In this document: positions 27,837 through 37,223 of the stretch, in pieces
Layout of the letters: every line of letters begins with the position of its first letter
Numbering within the stretch: the stretch's first letter is position 1
Source of the DNA: Flavobacterium hydatis
Lineage (GTDB): Bacteria > Bacteroidota > Bacteroidia > Flavobacteriales > Flavobacteriaceae
Assembly (NCBI RefSeq): GCF_000737695.1
Contig: NZ_JPRM01000024.1
Location: 141,178-205,177, forward strand
Length of the DNA stretch: 64,000 bases
Direction of reading: 5' to 3'
The notes under the pieces: generated by a model
Databases searched by the model: none
What the model was told of the DNA's origin: nothing
What the model saw: the letters and a program-made list of their open reading frames with translations, nothing else
Translations under genes and position numbers: made by a program

Positions 27837-28565
27837 TTGAAAAAAATCGCCTTATTTAATTGGAGCAGCGGTAAAGACTCAGCTTTAGCATTATACAAAA
27901 TACAACAAGAAAAAGAATTCGAAATAAATTGTTTGCTTACAAGTGTAAATCAACAGTTTCAGCGTATTTCGATGCATGGAGTTCGTGTGGAATTATTAGA
28001 ACAACAAGCAAAAAGCATTGGATTACCACTCGAAATCATGCAAATTCCAGAAATGCCAACAATGGAAGTGTACGAAGAAGTAATGACCAAAACATTGGCT
28101 AAGCTTAAAGATCAAGGCGTTAAAAATTCTATTTTTGGAGATATCTTTCTGGAAGATTTGCGAAAGTATCGTGAAGATAAATTGGTAAATATTGGTTTTG
28201 AAGGCGTATTCCCGTTGTGGAAAATACCAACGAAAGATATAATTCAGGAATTTATTTCTTTGGGTTTTAAAACAATAGTTGTTTGTGTAAACGAACGTTT
28301 TCTTGATAAGAGTTTTGTAGGTCGTGTAATCGATCAGAATTTTATAAATGATTTACCAGATAATGTAGATGTATGCGGAGAAAATGGTGAATTTCATACC
28401 TTTACTTTCGATGGACCAATTTTTTCGGAACCAATACAATTTGAAATTGGAGAAATTGTACATAGAAAATATGAAAAACCTAAAACCGAATCTAGTGATA
28501 CTGCTTGTGACACAAGTGCAAGCGATGTTTTTGATTATGGATTTTGGTATTGCGATTTGACATAA
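27837..28565 (+). CDS. Dph6-like ATP-binding protein (adenine nucleotide alpha-hydrolase / diphthine-ammonia ligase family)
   Basis: A 242-residue protein of the ATP-PPase-like family that includes eukaryotic and archaeal Dph6. The PP-loop NWSSGKDSALAL is at 8-19. Later family segments are SIFGDIFLEDLRKYRE, FPLWKIPT, VVCVNERFLDKSFVGR and CGENGEFHTFTFDGPIF. Bacterial EF-G carries no diphthamide, so the substrate is unknown and the usual name is transferred. The start is TTG at 27837, immediately before the PP-loop. It is divergent from the M1 peptidase gene. Confidence 0.85.
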   Translation: MKKIALFNWSSGKDSALALYKIQQEKEFEINCLLTSVNQQFQRISMHGVRVELLEQQAKSIGLPLEIMQIPEMPTMEVYEEVMTKTLAKLKDQGVKNSIFGDIFLEDLRKYREDKLVNIGFEGVFPLWKIPTKDIIQEFISLGFKTIVVCVNERFLDKSFVGRVIDQNFINDLPDNVDVCGENGEFHTFTFDGPIFSEPIQFEIGEIVHRKYEKPKTESSDTACDTSASDVFDYGFWYCDLT

Positions 28566-28584
28566 ACAGCTAAAAATTAATCAT

Positions 28585-28667
28585 TTGACCATATAAGCTA
28601 TGTAAGCAAATATAAGTATAATCAACCTGTATAAACTTAAATGAACTTATATAGCTTATATGGTTAA
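28585..28667. repeat. Imperfect palindrome of the 'TTGACCATATAAGC' family, copy 2
   Basis: TTGACCATATAAGCTATG pairs with ATAGCTTATATGGTTAAC; related to 24431-24514. It lies in the 177-base spacer before the HEAGH gene. Confidence 0.65.
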
Positions 28668-28742
28668 CTTTTTCTTATAGTGGTCTTAAGCTTATCTAAT
28701 CTAACGATATAACTCAATACTATTATTTAAAAACTCATACAT

Positions 28743-29249
28743 ATGCCTGTAAAAGAAAAGAGCTTAGAAGTAGAGAAAATTTTATTTTTCTTGGATGAAA
28801 TCGGAATTAAGGTTGTTGAAAAAGACTTAGATAATACTTTTTTGCCCGGCTTGGCTTTAGGTCCAAGTTGCATTTATATTGATTTTGATAAATTATTATA
28901 TCCAGGAGATATTCTGCACGAAGCAGGACATCTAGCTGTTACTACTACAGTTGAAAGAGAATTAGTTGGCACAGATAAAATGGCTACTAATTGGCCAACA
29001 GAAGGTGAAGAAATTGCAACAATCCTTTGGTCTTTTGCAGCAGCAAAACATTTAAAATTACCAATAGAATTTGTGTTTCATCCTAATGGATATAAAAACG
29101 ATTCAGAATGGTTAATTTCAAATTTTAATGATGAGAATTATATTGGCTTGCCTTTTCTTGAATGGGCTGGACTTACATTAGGAAAAGAACGGGCAGCAAA
29201 TGAGGGAAAAGAAGCATTTCCTGCAATGATTAAATGGCTAAGAGAATAA
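28743..29249 (+). CDS. HEAGH-motif protein of unknown function (zincin-like)
   Basis: A 168-residue protein I do not recognise as a named family. It has a clear HExxH motif, HEAGH (His59, Glu60, His63), within DILHEAGHLAV, and acidic residues further on (PTEGEEIATILWSFAAAKHL) that could supply a third ligand. There is no signal peptide or transmembrane helix, so it is presumably cytoplasmic. It ends 3 bases before the hydroxylase-like gene, so the two probably act together. Metallopeptidase activity is an inference from the motif only. Confidence 0.7.
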   Translation: MPVKEKSLEVEKILFFLDEIGIKVVEKDLDNTFLPGLALGPSCIYIDFDKLLYPGDILHEAGHLAVTTTVERELVGTDKMATNWPTEGEEIATILWSFAAAKHLKLPIEFVFHPNGYKNDSEWLISNFNDENYIGLPFLEWAGLTLGKERAANEGKEAFPAMIKWLRE

Positions 29250-29252
29250 ATC

Positions 29253-29945
29253 ATGGATAAATTAGTACGCTCTATAAAATTTCCTCTTTTGTTTGATAAG
29301 GAAAAACTACAAAATGATTTTCAGAAAATCATGGATAAAAACTGGATTGATCATTATAATACAAATGATTATTCTGGAAAATGGACTTCGATTGCTTTAA
29401 TGTCACAAAGCGGAAAATCGGATGCTATTTATGCTTTACCAAACAATGACGAAAAACTAATTGCTACCGAAATTTTAAATTCGTGCACTTATTTTAAAGA
29501 AATATTGGATGGGTTTTTATTCGAAAAAACTGCTGTCCGATTATTGCAATTAGCCGCTGGAGCTGAAATTAAGCCACATAGTGATAATTGTTTAGGATAT
29601 GAAGATGATTCTTTTAGATTGCATATTCCGATAATTACAAATAGCGAAGTCGAATTTATCTTAGATGGTACTCGTTTAATAATGAACGAGGGTGAATGTT
29701 GGTATATAGATGCTAACTTTATTCATTCGGTTGCTAATCGTGGTACCGAAAATCGTATTCATCTTGTAATCGATGGGGTAAGAAATGATTGGACTGACGA
29801 GATGTTTTATAAAGAAGCAAACAAAGATCAATTTGTAAAAGCTGCTCTGGTTATGAGCGAAGAGCAAAAACAACTTATGATTGCCGAATTAAAACGAATG
29901 AATACGCCAATGGCAGATGAACTCATTAAAAATTTAGAGTTATAA
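29253..29945 (+). CDS. Aspartyl/asparaginyl beta-hydroxylase-like Fe(II)/2-oxoglutarate oxygenase
   Basis: A 230-residue cupin-fold oxygenase. Metal ligands are likely His109-x-Asp111 (IKPHSDN) and His158 (DANFIHSVANRG), and NRIHLVIDGVRNDW provides the 2-oxoglutarate-binding Arg168. This matches the Asp/Asn beta-hydroxylase domain (Asp_Arg_Hydrox). It could hydroxylate a protein side chain or a free amino acid. It is translationally close to the upstream HEAGH gene (3-base gap), which suggests the partner protein or its product as substrate; that link is inference. Confidence 0.85.
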   Translation: MDKLVRSIKFPLLFDKEKLQNDFQKIMDKNWIDHYNTNDYSGKWTSIALMSQSGKSDAIYALPNNDEKLIATEILNSCTYFKEILDGFLFEKTAVRLLQLAAGAEIKPHSDNCLGYEDDSFRLHIPIITNSEVEFILDGTRLIMNEGECWYIDANFIHSVANRGTENRIHLVIDGVRNDWTDEMFYKEANKDQFVKAALVMSEEQKQLMIAELKRMNTPMADELIKNLEL

Positions 29946-29960
29946 GTTTTAAAGTTTCGT

Positions 29961-30105
29961 CTAACACATAGAAACATAGATCTTATGTGTAAAAAAGAAC
30001 ACAAAAAGAAAAACTTTTCCTTCACATAGTTAACTAGCTATGTACATTTAAATTAAGTAAAACGCCTTTTTTGAAAGTACAAAAATCTATGTCTCTATGT
30101 GTTAA
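29961..30105. repeat. Palindromic 'AACACATAGA' element
   Basis: AACACATAGAAACATAGAT (29963-29981) and ATCTATGTCTCTATGTGTT (30085-30103) are inverted copies with one mismatch in 19. A nested ACATAG ... CTATGT hairpin sits at 30024-30043. The right arm overlaps a possible GTG at 30099, arguing against that start for the next gene. Confidence 0.75.
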
Positions 30106-30146
30106 AATTAATTGTGCCCTTTGTGGTGCTAAAGAATAAACATAAA

Positions 30147-30545
30147 GTGAATAAATCAAATTTTAGAAAATGTGGTATAATAATTACCTTAATTATTGTC
30201 GCATTTTCATTCCAGAGCTGTTTAGTAAGTAGATGCCAAAGACCACAAATTATGGGTTATATCTATGACGAAACGACTCATACTCCCATCGAAAATTGTA
30301 AAGTAGGAGAAAGTTTAACCAACGCAATAGGTTATTTTAATTTAAAAGAAATAAGATATTCTCAATTTACTTTTGTTGGGTATGAAGCACCGCCATTACA
30401 TGTAAATGAAGCGATTTACAAAGAAGGCTACGAAAAAAAATCTATTGATTTACACAATCCTTTTGGTGGCGGAATGAGAAAAGGTGCCGTACATAATGCC
30501 GATACTATTTATCTAAAAAAAGTATCGATTCAAGTTTCTAAGTAA
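30147..30545 (+). CDS. Small lipoprotein with carboxypeptidase-regulatory-like segment
   Basis: A 132-residue protein. From GTG at 30147 it has a positive N-region, a hydrophobic core (GIIITLIIVAFSF) and lipobox FQSC. The mature part starts with GYIYDETTHTPIENCKV and LTNAIGYFNLKEI, like the beta-sandwich regulatory domains of Bacteroidota surface proteins. An upstream in-frame GTG (30099) lies in a repeat and would push the signal inward, so 30147 is preferred. Function unknown. Confidence 0.65.
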   Translation: MNKSNFRKCGIIITLIIVAFSFQSCLVSRCQRPQIMGYIYDETTHTPIENCKVGESLTNAIGYFNLKEIRYSQFTFVGYEAPPLHVNEAIYKEGYEKKSIDLHNPFGGGMRKGAVHNADTIYLKKVSIQVSK

Positions 30546-30558
30546 ATAAGTTTAGTTT

Positions 30559-31110
30559 TTAAGCTTCTCTTTCTTCGTAAATTTTTAATAATTGAGTTAC
30601 TGTATTCCAGTTTCTTATAGTTGCTGTTACATTTAGTTTTTTCTCAATATATTTTTGGTCAAATCTAGTTTTTCCTGCGCCAACAGCATACTTAATAAAT
30701 ATTCTATTGCCATCAATACTAGCTTCGTCTGGTTTAAACTGGCTTATTTTTAAGTCATTAATGCTTTCGCTTCGTAATGCTATTGATACAAAAGCCACAT
30801 ACAATTTTTTAATGTCTGCGTCTTTTTCTTTTAAGAAAGGATTGTTCTTAAAACAAGCTTCTAGATCTTGTTTATTAATAACAACAATAGGCACTTCGTG
30901 TCCAAAAACTTTAAAAATTTCTTGCTTGATTAAAAAGCCAACTTTAGACGCATTCTCTTCATCTGTATCAACAAAAACATTTCCTGACTGAATATACGTT
31001 TGCACGTTCTTAAAACCAATAGCTTCGAGTGTTGTTTTTAGGGCTTCCATTTTTATCATGTTGTGTCCAGAAACATTGATGCCACGAAGTAATGCGAGAT
31101 GAGTTGTCAT
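30559..31110 (-). CDS. DUF1697 family protein
   Basis: A 183-residue protein of unknown function. Family hallmarks are the opening LALLRGINVSGHNMIKM, the middle VQTYIQSGNVFVDT and the end RNWNTVTQLLKI. It lacks a signal sequence, so it should be cytoplasmic. It converges with the small lipoprotein gene. No function is inferred. Confidence 0.9.
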   Translation of the reverse strand: MTTHLALLRGINVSGHNMIKMEALKTTLEAIGFKNVQTYIQSGNVFVDTDEENASKVGFLIKQEIFKVFGHEVPIVVINKQDLEACFKNNPFLKEKDADIKKLYVAFVSIALRSESINDLKISQFKPDEASIDGNRIFIKYAVGAGKTRFDQKYIEKKLNVTATIRNWNTVTQLLKIYEEREA

Positions 31111-31279
31111 TGTATTGATTTTTATTTTTCAAAGGTAAAGATTCAATTATAATAAAAACCTAGAGTGGTTTAAAAATAGTTACCAATTACTAATAAATGC
31201 ACAGATTCTTAATTTATCAAGATATCAGTAGTTTTTATAAATCTATTTAGAATCATAAAAACTACTGATATTATGTTTT

Positions 31280-32059
31280 TTATTTTGCTCGTACTATCGT
31301 TTCAAAATTTAAATCCATTACAGCAGTATTATCAAGTATTGCTCCCAAATATTTTGGAGTTATTTTACCGTTATTATCTTTATTGTACATGAAAAACTGC
31401 CCAAAATTGCCTCCATTTAAATCTGTAAATTTCTTTACTTTATACTCTTTAGAATCGAATGCGTCGGCATTAGAAGAAAGCTTATCCCATTCAGCTTTAG
31501 AAAAACTCATAGGAATCATTTCTTTACTACGAATAACATACATCGTATCAGCATCAATTCGTATCAGTTTCACTAATGCACCTTGTAACTGGCTATTTTC
31601 TTGAGACCATGTTGATTTGTAAATATCTCCAGATTGCGGATTAGCAATTAATGCAGCATACTCCTCAGACTTTTTCTCAATAGATTTGTTATTAATCTTA
31701 CTATAACCCAATGCAATTAAAACGATTAATGGCAATACAATACAAAATGACCACGGGTATAATAACTGCCATAAAGTTCTTTTGTGATTATTTCTAATCT
31801 GATTAATCTCGGCTTCTATATTGGCTGAGTGTTTTTTCTTTGCAAATACAGATGCATCAGGATTTTTTAAAACTTCACCACAATTGGTACAAACTACTCC
31901 TGTTTTCAGTCCCATCCCGAAGAAAGGGATAACTATAGAAGTATAACGCATATACAATGTTAATTCAATACATCCATTTTTATTACATACGGGACAAATT
32001 TCATCAGAAATAATTTTTGAAGTTAAAGGCTTTGTTACAATTTCGTAAACGTAAATCAT
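31280..32059 (-). CDS. Zinc-ribbon-like membrane protein, unknown function
   Basis: A 259-residue protein. The N-terminus holds two CxxC pairs, C22/C25 (CPVC) and C57/C60 (CTNC), likely a zinc ribbon. One transmembrane helix follows (about 98-119), then an extracytoplasmic domain of about 140 residues without a recognised motif. It lies 48 bases downstream of another membrane protein on the same strand, so they may be cotranscribed. I do not recognise the family. Confidence 0.7.
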   Translation of the reverse strand: MIYVYEIVTKPLTSKIISDEICPVCNKNGCIELTLYMRYTSIVIPFFGMGLKTGVVCTNCGEVLKNPDASVFAKKKHSANIEAEINQIRNNHKRTLWQLLYPWSFCIVLPLIVLIALGYSKINNKSIEKKSEEYAALIANPQSGDIYKSTWSQENSQLQGALVKLIRIDADTMYVIRSKEMIPMSFSKAEWDKLSSNADAFDSKEYKVKKFTDLNGGNFGQFFMYNKDNNGKITPKYLGAILDNTAVMDLNFETIVRAK

Positions 32060-32107
32060 TTTGTTAATTAGTTTGGGGGTTATTAAATAGCAAATAATTG
32101 CTTAATC

Positions 32108-32659
32108 TTAGTTATTTGTATTCTTTGTTTTATCTATCATTTGAAAAATGTTTCTTTTTAATTCCGTAAGATCACAATTTAAGAGTCTTGCATTTATCCA
32201 TAACAAGACATTACCATTTTCGTTGCAGTAAGTTTCTACTTTTTTACGGTACTTTTTATTTTTAATTTTATTTATATAAATATCTGGTTGATGAACAATT
32301 ATATTTAATACAGTTTCGTATTGTTCCTTTGTTTCAACACATCTTGTTATGTCTTCCCAATTTACTACTCCAATTTCAATGAAATATTTTCCGTAAAAAA
32401 TAATTCCTTTATGATTAAGTGTTATTTGTATTTCATTATTATCAAATAAGCGCACTTCTCTTATTGTATAAAAGAGCATTCCAATAATCGCAAAAGGAGA
32501 CAAAAACAGTACCTCTGGATGAAAATTTTGACCATCATAAAACTGTTTTGTATGATGCCATAACATCCAAACTGCAATTAAGAAGAGGGATAGAAATAAA
32601 GCAAAACGGATTATAATTGTTTTTTTATTTAGGTAAATGTGGTAAGGAAGTCTTTGCAT
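32108..32659 (-). CDS. Two-helix membrane protein, STM3941-like
   Basis: A 183-residue protein with an N-terminal pair of transmembrane helices (about 15-36 and 47-65), then a soluble domain with IGVVNWEDITRC, reminiscent of PH-like bacterial membrane proteins of the STM3941 type. The last part is charged. Function unknown. It is probably in one transcription unit with the zinc-ribbon gene. Confidence 0.6.
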   Translation of the reverse strand: MQRLPYHIYLNKKTIIIRFALFLSLFLIAVWMLWHHTKQFYDGQNFHPEVLFLSPFAIIGMLFYTIREVRLFDNNEIQITLNHKGIIFYGKYFIEIGVVNWEDITRCVETKEQYETVLNIIVHQPDIYINKIKNKKYRKKVETYCNENGNVLLWINARLLNCDLTELKRNIFQMIDKTKNTNN

Positions 32660-33066
32660 AATTTTTATTTCAGCAGTAATTTTATATTATAATTCTTTAT
32701 CTCAAAAGTGTTGAGAAAAGAATTTATTATAGAATTAATTGGCTCTTCCTCTAGAGTTTTTCAAAAATAAGTATTTTCTTTCGCATAAAAACTTACTAAA
32801 AGATTTTTTTTTAAGAAATATATTCTTAAAATATTGATTTTATAGAGTTGTCTATTTATTTTATGACATAGATAAATTATTCTTTCTTACTATAAATAAA
32901 AGCATTTAACTTTTTCAAAACGATTGTATTTTCTATTTTCCTAATTAAAATCTATCTTCGCCTTATGAAAAAAGAGTATAGAATAAAGAATATAGACTAA
33001 TATCTATTCTCTTTATTCTATCTTCTAAAAGTATCGAATAATCCAATAATCGAGCAATCAAAAAAA
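32660..33066. other. AT-rich intergenic region upstream of recG
   Basis: There is no supported ORF or RNA. TATCTTCG at 32953-32960 resembles a -7 box (TAnnTTTG with one change). An imperfect stem, AGAGTATAGAATAAAG against CTCTTTATTCTAT (32968-33024), repeats the element at 25495-25668. The rest is low complexity. Confidence 0.5.
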
Positions 33067-35175
33067 ATGTCTAATTATCTTCTTCAAACTCCTATCGAAT
33101 ACTTAAAAGGTGTTGGCCCTAATCGTGGCGAATTGCTTCGTAAGGAATTGGGAATTCATAGATATATTGATTTGGTTAATTTTTTTCCGAACCGATACAT
33201 AGACAGAACACGATATTATAAGATTAACGAATTACAGAATACTGCTGCCGAAGTTCAGATTATTGGTAAAATCATCAATATAAAAACAGTTGAATTTGCC
33301 AAAAACAAAAAGCGTTTAGTCGCTACTTTTGTAGATGATACAGGGCAAATAGACTTAAACTGGTTTCAGGGACATAAATGGATTCGTGAGAGTTTAAAAC
33401 TCAACGAAGTTTGTGTTATTTTTGGGAAATGCAGTTTATACGGAAGTCAGTTTAGTATGGCTCATCCCGAAATTGAACTCATGAGCGAGCACGAACAAAG
33501 TCTTCGCTCGGCAATGCAACCCGTATATCCATCGACAGAAACCCTGACTAATAGAGGAATTTCAAATCGTGTGATTAACAAACTCATGCAACAATTATTT
33601 CTGGAAACACAAACTTTGTTTACAGAAACCCTTCCCGATTATTTGGTAAATGAATTAAAGCTGATTCCTAAAAGAGCCGCTTTATTTAATATCCATTTTC
33701 CTAAAAGTGCCGATGCTTTGGCGAAAGCCCAATACCGATTAAAATTTGAAGAGTTATTTTTTATTCAGTTGCAACTGATAACTAAAAATCTCATTAGAAA
33801 GCATAAAATAAAAGGACATCCATTTGTAAAAGTGGGTGAATATTTTAATGTATTCTATCAAAATCACTTGCCTTTTGCGCTTACAAATGCTCAAAAAAGA
33901 GTAATTAAGGAAATACGCACCGATATGGGTAGTAATGCCCAAATGAATCGATTGTTACAAGGAGATGTGGGTTCGGGAAAAACTATTGTAGCTTTTATGA
34001 GCATGCTATTAGCACTCGATAATGGTTTTCAGGCCTGTTTGATGGCACCTACCGAAATCTTAGCAAATCAGCATTTTGTGGGATTGTCCGAATTAGCAGC
34101 CACATTAAACATCAATATAAAAATACTAACAGGTTCTACTAAAATTGCTGCCAGAAGAATAATTCATGAAGAATTAGAAAATGGTAGTTTACATATACTA
34201 ATTGGAACGCACGCTTTACTAGAAGACAAAGTAAAATTTAAAAATTTAGGATTAGCCGTTATCGATGAGCAACATCGTTTTGGTGTAGAACAACGTTCTA
34301 AATTATGGAAAAAGAACGAAATTCCGCCACACGTATTAGTTATGACAGCTACGCCAATTCCGCGTACGCTGGCAATGAGTTTATACGGTGATTTAGATAT
34401 TTCGGTAATCGACGAATTACCTCCGGGAAGAAAACCAATCCAAACCGTTCATCGTTATGATAGTAACCGACTGAAAGTATGGAAATTTCTAAGAGATGAA
34501 ATTGCTCTGGGAAGACAAATATATATCGTTTATCCATTGATTCAAGAATCAGAAAAAATGGATTTCAAAGATTTAATGGACGGTTACGAGAGTATTTCTC
34601 GTGATTTCCCCCTACCCGATTATTCGATTTCTATTCTGCACGGAAAAATGAAACCTGCCGATAAAGATTTCGAAATGAAACGTTTCTCTGAAGGAAAAAC
34701 TAATATAATGGTTGCTACAACAGTTATAGAAGTTGGTGTAAATGTACCGAATGCTAGTGTTATGATTATAGAAAGTGCCGAACGTTTCGGACTTTCGCAA
34801 TTACATCAATTACGCGGTCGTGTAGGTCGTGGTGCCGAACAGAGTTACTGTATCTTAATGACTTCGCATAAATTAAGTTCGGATAGTAAAACCCGAATGG
34901 AAACAATGGTTCAAACCAATGATGGCTTCGAAATTGCCGAAGTTGACTTAAAACTTCGTGGTCCTGGTGATTTAATGGGAACGCAACAAAGTGGTGTACT
35001 TAATCTTCAAATCGCCGATATTGTTCGTGACCGTGATATTTTGGCTCTAGCCAGAAATTATGCTTTAAAAGTCTTAAAAGAAGACGCTCCACTACAAAAA
35101 CCTGAAAATGCAATCCTTAAAGCCATTTTCTTAGAACTAACTAAGAAAAAGAATATCTGGAATTATATTAGTTAA
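33067..35175 (+). CDS. recG: ATP-dependent DNA helicase RecG
   Basis: A 702-residue branch-migration helicase for stalled forks and Holliday junctions. The N-terminal wedge/OB domain (YLKGVGPNRGELLRKELG, then AEVQIIGKIINIK) is followed by SF2 motifs: Walker A GDVGSGKT (299-306), DEQHRFG (from about 400), VMTATPIPRTLAM, and VATTVIEVGVNVPNASVMIIE. The TRG region HQLRGRVGRG and DLKLRGPGDLMGTQQSG are present. The length is typical. Confidence 0.96.
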   Translation: MSNYLLQTPIEYLKGVGPNRGELLRKELGIHRYIDLVNFFPNRYIDRTRYYKINELQNTAAEVQIIGKIINIKTVEFAKNKKRLVATFVDDTGQIDLNWFQGHKWIRESLKLNEVCVIFGKCSLYGSQFSMAHPEIELMSEHEQSLRSAMQPVYPSTETLTNRGISNRVINKLMQQLFLETQTLFTETLPDYLVNELKLIPKRAALFNIHFPKSADALAKAQYRLKFEELFFIQLQLITKNLIRKHKIKGHPFVKVGEYFNVFYQNHLPFALTNAQKRVIKEIRTDMGSNAQMNRLLQGDVGSGKTIVAFMSMLLALDNGFQACLMAPTEILANQHFVGLSELAATLNINIKILTGSTKIAARRIIHEELENGSLHILIGTHALLEDKVKFKNLGLAVIDEQHRFGVEQRSKLWKKNEIPPHVLVMTATPIPRTLAMSLYGDLDISVIDELPPGRKPIQTVHRYDSNRLKVWKFLRDEIALGRQIYIVYPLIQESEKMDFKDLMDGYESISRDFPLPDYSISILHGKMKPADKDFEMKRFSEGKTNIMVATTVIEVGVNVPNASVMIIESAERFGLSQLHQLRGRVGRGAEQSYCILMTSHKLSSDSKTRMETMVQTNDGFEIAEVDLKLRGPGDLMGTQQSGVLNLQIADIVRDRDILALARNYALKVLKEDAPLQKPENAILKAIFLELTKKKNIWNYIS

Positions 35176-36088
35176 TTTTTTTTTGAGGTACTAAGGTTCT
35201 GAGGTGCAAAGGTTCAAAGGTTTCTTGTAGAGGCGCACCGCAGTGCGTCTTTATTATAGAGGGATTTAGTAGTTTACACAATATAGCCCCAAACTTGTCT
35301 CCCTGACAGAGGAAGGGTCTCCGTAAGTAACTCAGTAATCGAAGAAAGAATCGAAGAAAAAAAATGAGTATTTACTCTATTTTATATATAGCATATTTAC
35401 TCCGCCTCATGTGCATGATTATTAAATCAATTAACCCCTAGAATCACTCCCCTATTAATTTTCGAGTTACTCGCTAATTTGAGAGAGGTTTGAGGTTTTT
35501 TATAAACATTGCCAACGGTTTCAACCGTTGGAGCGCAATGCATTTTTTACAATCCGTTCCACACGGTTGAAACCGTGGGCTATTTGTGAGCCTTTTAAAC
35601 CTTTCTTAGATTGCTGAGTTACTTGCGGAGACCCTTCCTGCGTCAGGGTGACAAGCTTAGGATTTTATTGCGGTAAAATTAACCGCAGAGCAAACAAAGA
35701 CTTTCGCAAAGTTTACTTTTCTAGTCTTAGTACCTCAGAACCTTTGTACCTCAGAACCTCCATAAAAACCTTTGCAACTCTGAACCTTCTTTTAAAAAAA
35801 AATTACTATCCCATTAAACCTTTCTTCGGGAACGGAGTCTTAATTCAAATTTTTGAACTTATGTTTAATGTATGAACATTGCAAATCATAGAAAATTAGG
35901 GGTTTTGTAACTCATAACCTCCGTTTCTAATCTTGCTTTTTTACGTCTTATTTTAACTAAAATATTAATATTTGTACATACAATTGTTAAATAAAAAATA
36001 AGGTCATAGGTTTTCAATACAAAAAACTAAATTTGTGAATTCACTTAAAAAACCATAATCTATTAATTCTAGCTTTACCTAAAATCTC
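35176..36088. repeat. Compound repeat cluster between recG and the second efflux operon
   Basis: No gene is supported in this 0.9 kb. Pieces, left to right: an 'aaggttctgaggtgcaaag' degenerate run (35190-35220); an inverted copy, 35 of 36 bases, of the AGACGCACTGCGGTGCGCCT block of 43821-44143 (35215-35250); long inverted arms 35294-35340 and 35609-35655 (42 of 47 paired); two short hairpins at 35512-35531 (CCAACGGTTTCAACCGTTGG) and 35559-35580 (CACGGTTGAAACCGTG core); more degenerate repeats (35700-35800); and a -7 box (36028-36035). Confidence 0.75.
36028..36035 (+). promoter_or_regulatory. -7 box upstream of second efflux operon
   Basis: TAAATTTG matches TAnnTTTG, 53 bases before the adaptor ATG. 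A -33 TTG is not evident. Confidence 0.4.
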
Positions 36089-37147
36089 ATGAAAGTAAAA
36101 AACCTTGTATATGCCTTGCTAATAATCGGAATTAGCGGATTTATCGCTTACCGAATCGTATCTAATAAAAATAAAAACGACGAATCAAAAGGTCAGAACG
36201 GTAAAAACAAAACCACAACAGTTTCGGGAGTTGTTGTAGACACGCAAACTTTTGATAATAATTTATCTTTATCTGGATCTATTGAAGCCAATGAACAAGT
36301 AGAAATTCGTAGTGAAGTTTCGGGTATTGTCGAAGGAATTTATTTTAGTGAAGGAAGCAACGTAACCAAAGGTCAAGTACTTTTTAAGGTAAATGATATA
36401 GAGTTAAGAGCGCAATTAAGACAAGCAACTACCAAAGAAGGTTTGGCTGCGGAAAACGAAAGAAGAGCTAAACTATTACTTCAAAAAGAAGCGATTAGCC
36501 AAGAAGAATATGAGGTTGCAAGAGCCGACCACGCTTCTGCGCAAGCACAAAGTCAATTAATACGTGCTCAAATTGCAAAAACATCTGTAAAAGCACCATT
36601 TTCTGGAAAGATAGGTTTACGATCAATTTCTCCGGGAACTTATATTACACCAACAGTTTTGGTTGCTAAATTGGTTAATACAAGTAAACTGAAAATTACA
36701 TTCTCGATTCCAGAGAAATATGCAAGTCAGGTAAGAGAGAATTCTATTATCACTTTTACAGTTTCGGGGTCAAATACACTATATACTGCCAAAATTTATG
36801 CAATGGAGCCTGAAGTTGCTGTAGAAACAAGAACTCTTCAGATTAGAGCTATCGCCGAAAATAAAGATGGTAAATTATTTCCAGGAACATTTGCCGATGT
36901 AAAATTACCATTGGATATTATAAAAGATGCTATTGTAGTTCCTACCGAAGCGATTGTACCTGTACAAAACGGTAAAAAAGTCTTTATTTCTAATTTTGGC
37001 AAAGCCAAAGAAGTAATGGTAGAAACTGCTACAAGAACAGATGCGTCTATCTTGATTTTATCTGGTTTAAAAAAGGGAGATACTGTTATAACTAGTGGTG
37101 TAATGGCATTGAAGAATGACGACGCAATTAAAGTAAAAGTGAAATAA
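36089..37147 (+). CDS. RND efflux periplasmic adaptor (HlyD/MexE-like), intact
   Basis: A 352-residue membrane-fusion protein. It has an N-terminal membrane anchor (about 5-24), and a lipoyl half motif VEIRSEVSGIVEGIYFSEGS ending at VLFKVND. A short coiled coil follows, then KTSVKAPFSGKIGLRS (second lipoyl half) and the beta-barrel plus MP domain ending in GLKKGDTVITSGV. The frame is uninterrupted, unlike the first adaptor. It is first in an operon with the transporter 76 bases downstream. Confidence 0.94.
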   Translation: MKVKNLVYALLIIGISGFIAYRIVSNKNKNDESKGQNGKNKTTTVSGVVVDTQTFDNNLSLSGSIEANEQVEIRSEVSGIVEGIYFSEGSNVTKGQVLFKVNDIELRAQLRQATTKEGLAAENERRAKLLLQKEAISQEEYEVARADHASAQAQSQLIRAQIAKTSVKAPFSGKIGLRSISPGTYITPTVLVAKLVNTSKLKITFSIPEKYASQVRENSIITFTVSGSNTLYTAKIYAMEPEVAVETRTLQIRAIAENKDGKLFPGTFADVKLPLDIIKDAIVVPTEAIVPVQNGKKVFISNFGKAKEVMVETATRTDASILILSGLKKGDTVITSGVMALKNDDAIKVKVK

Positions 37148-37223
37148 GTCTAGATTTTAATCGTAAGATTTAGCAATAAATCTGACCCAAAAACCCGAAA
37201 TCTAAAAAATATAAAATCTCATT

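Noticed and set aside
35648..35875. 75-codon ORF in the recG downstream gap
   Set aside because: It lies over dispersed repeats, starts inside an inverted-repeat arm and has no recognisable domain.
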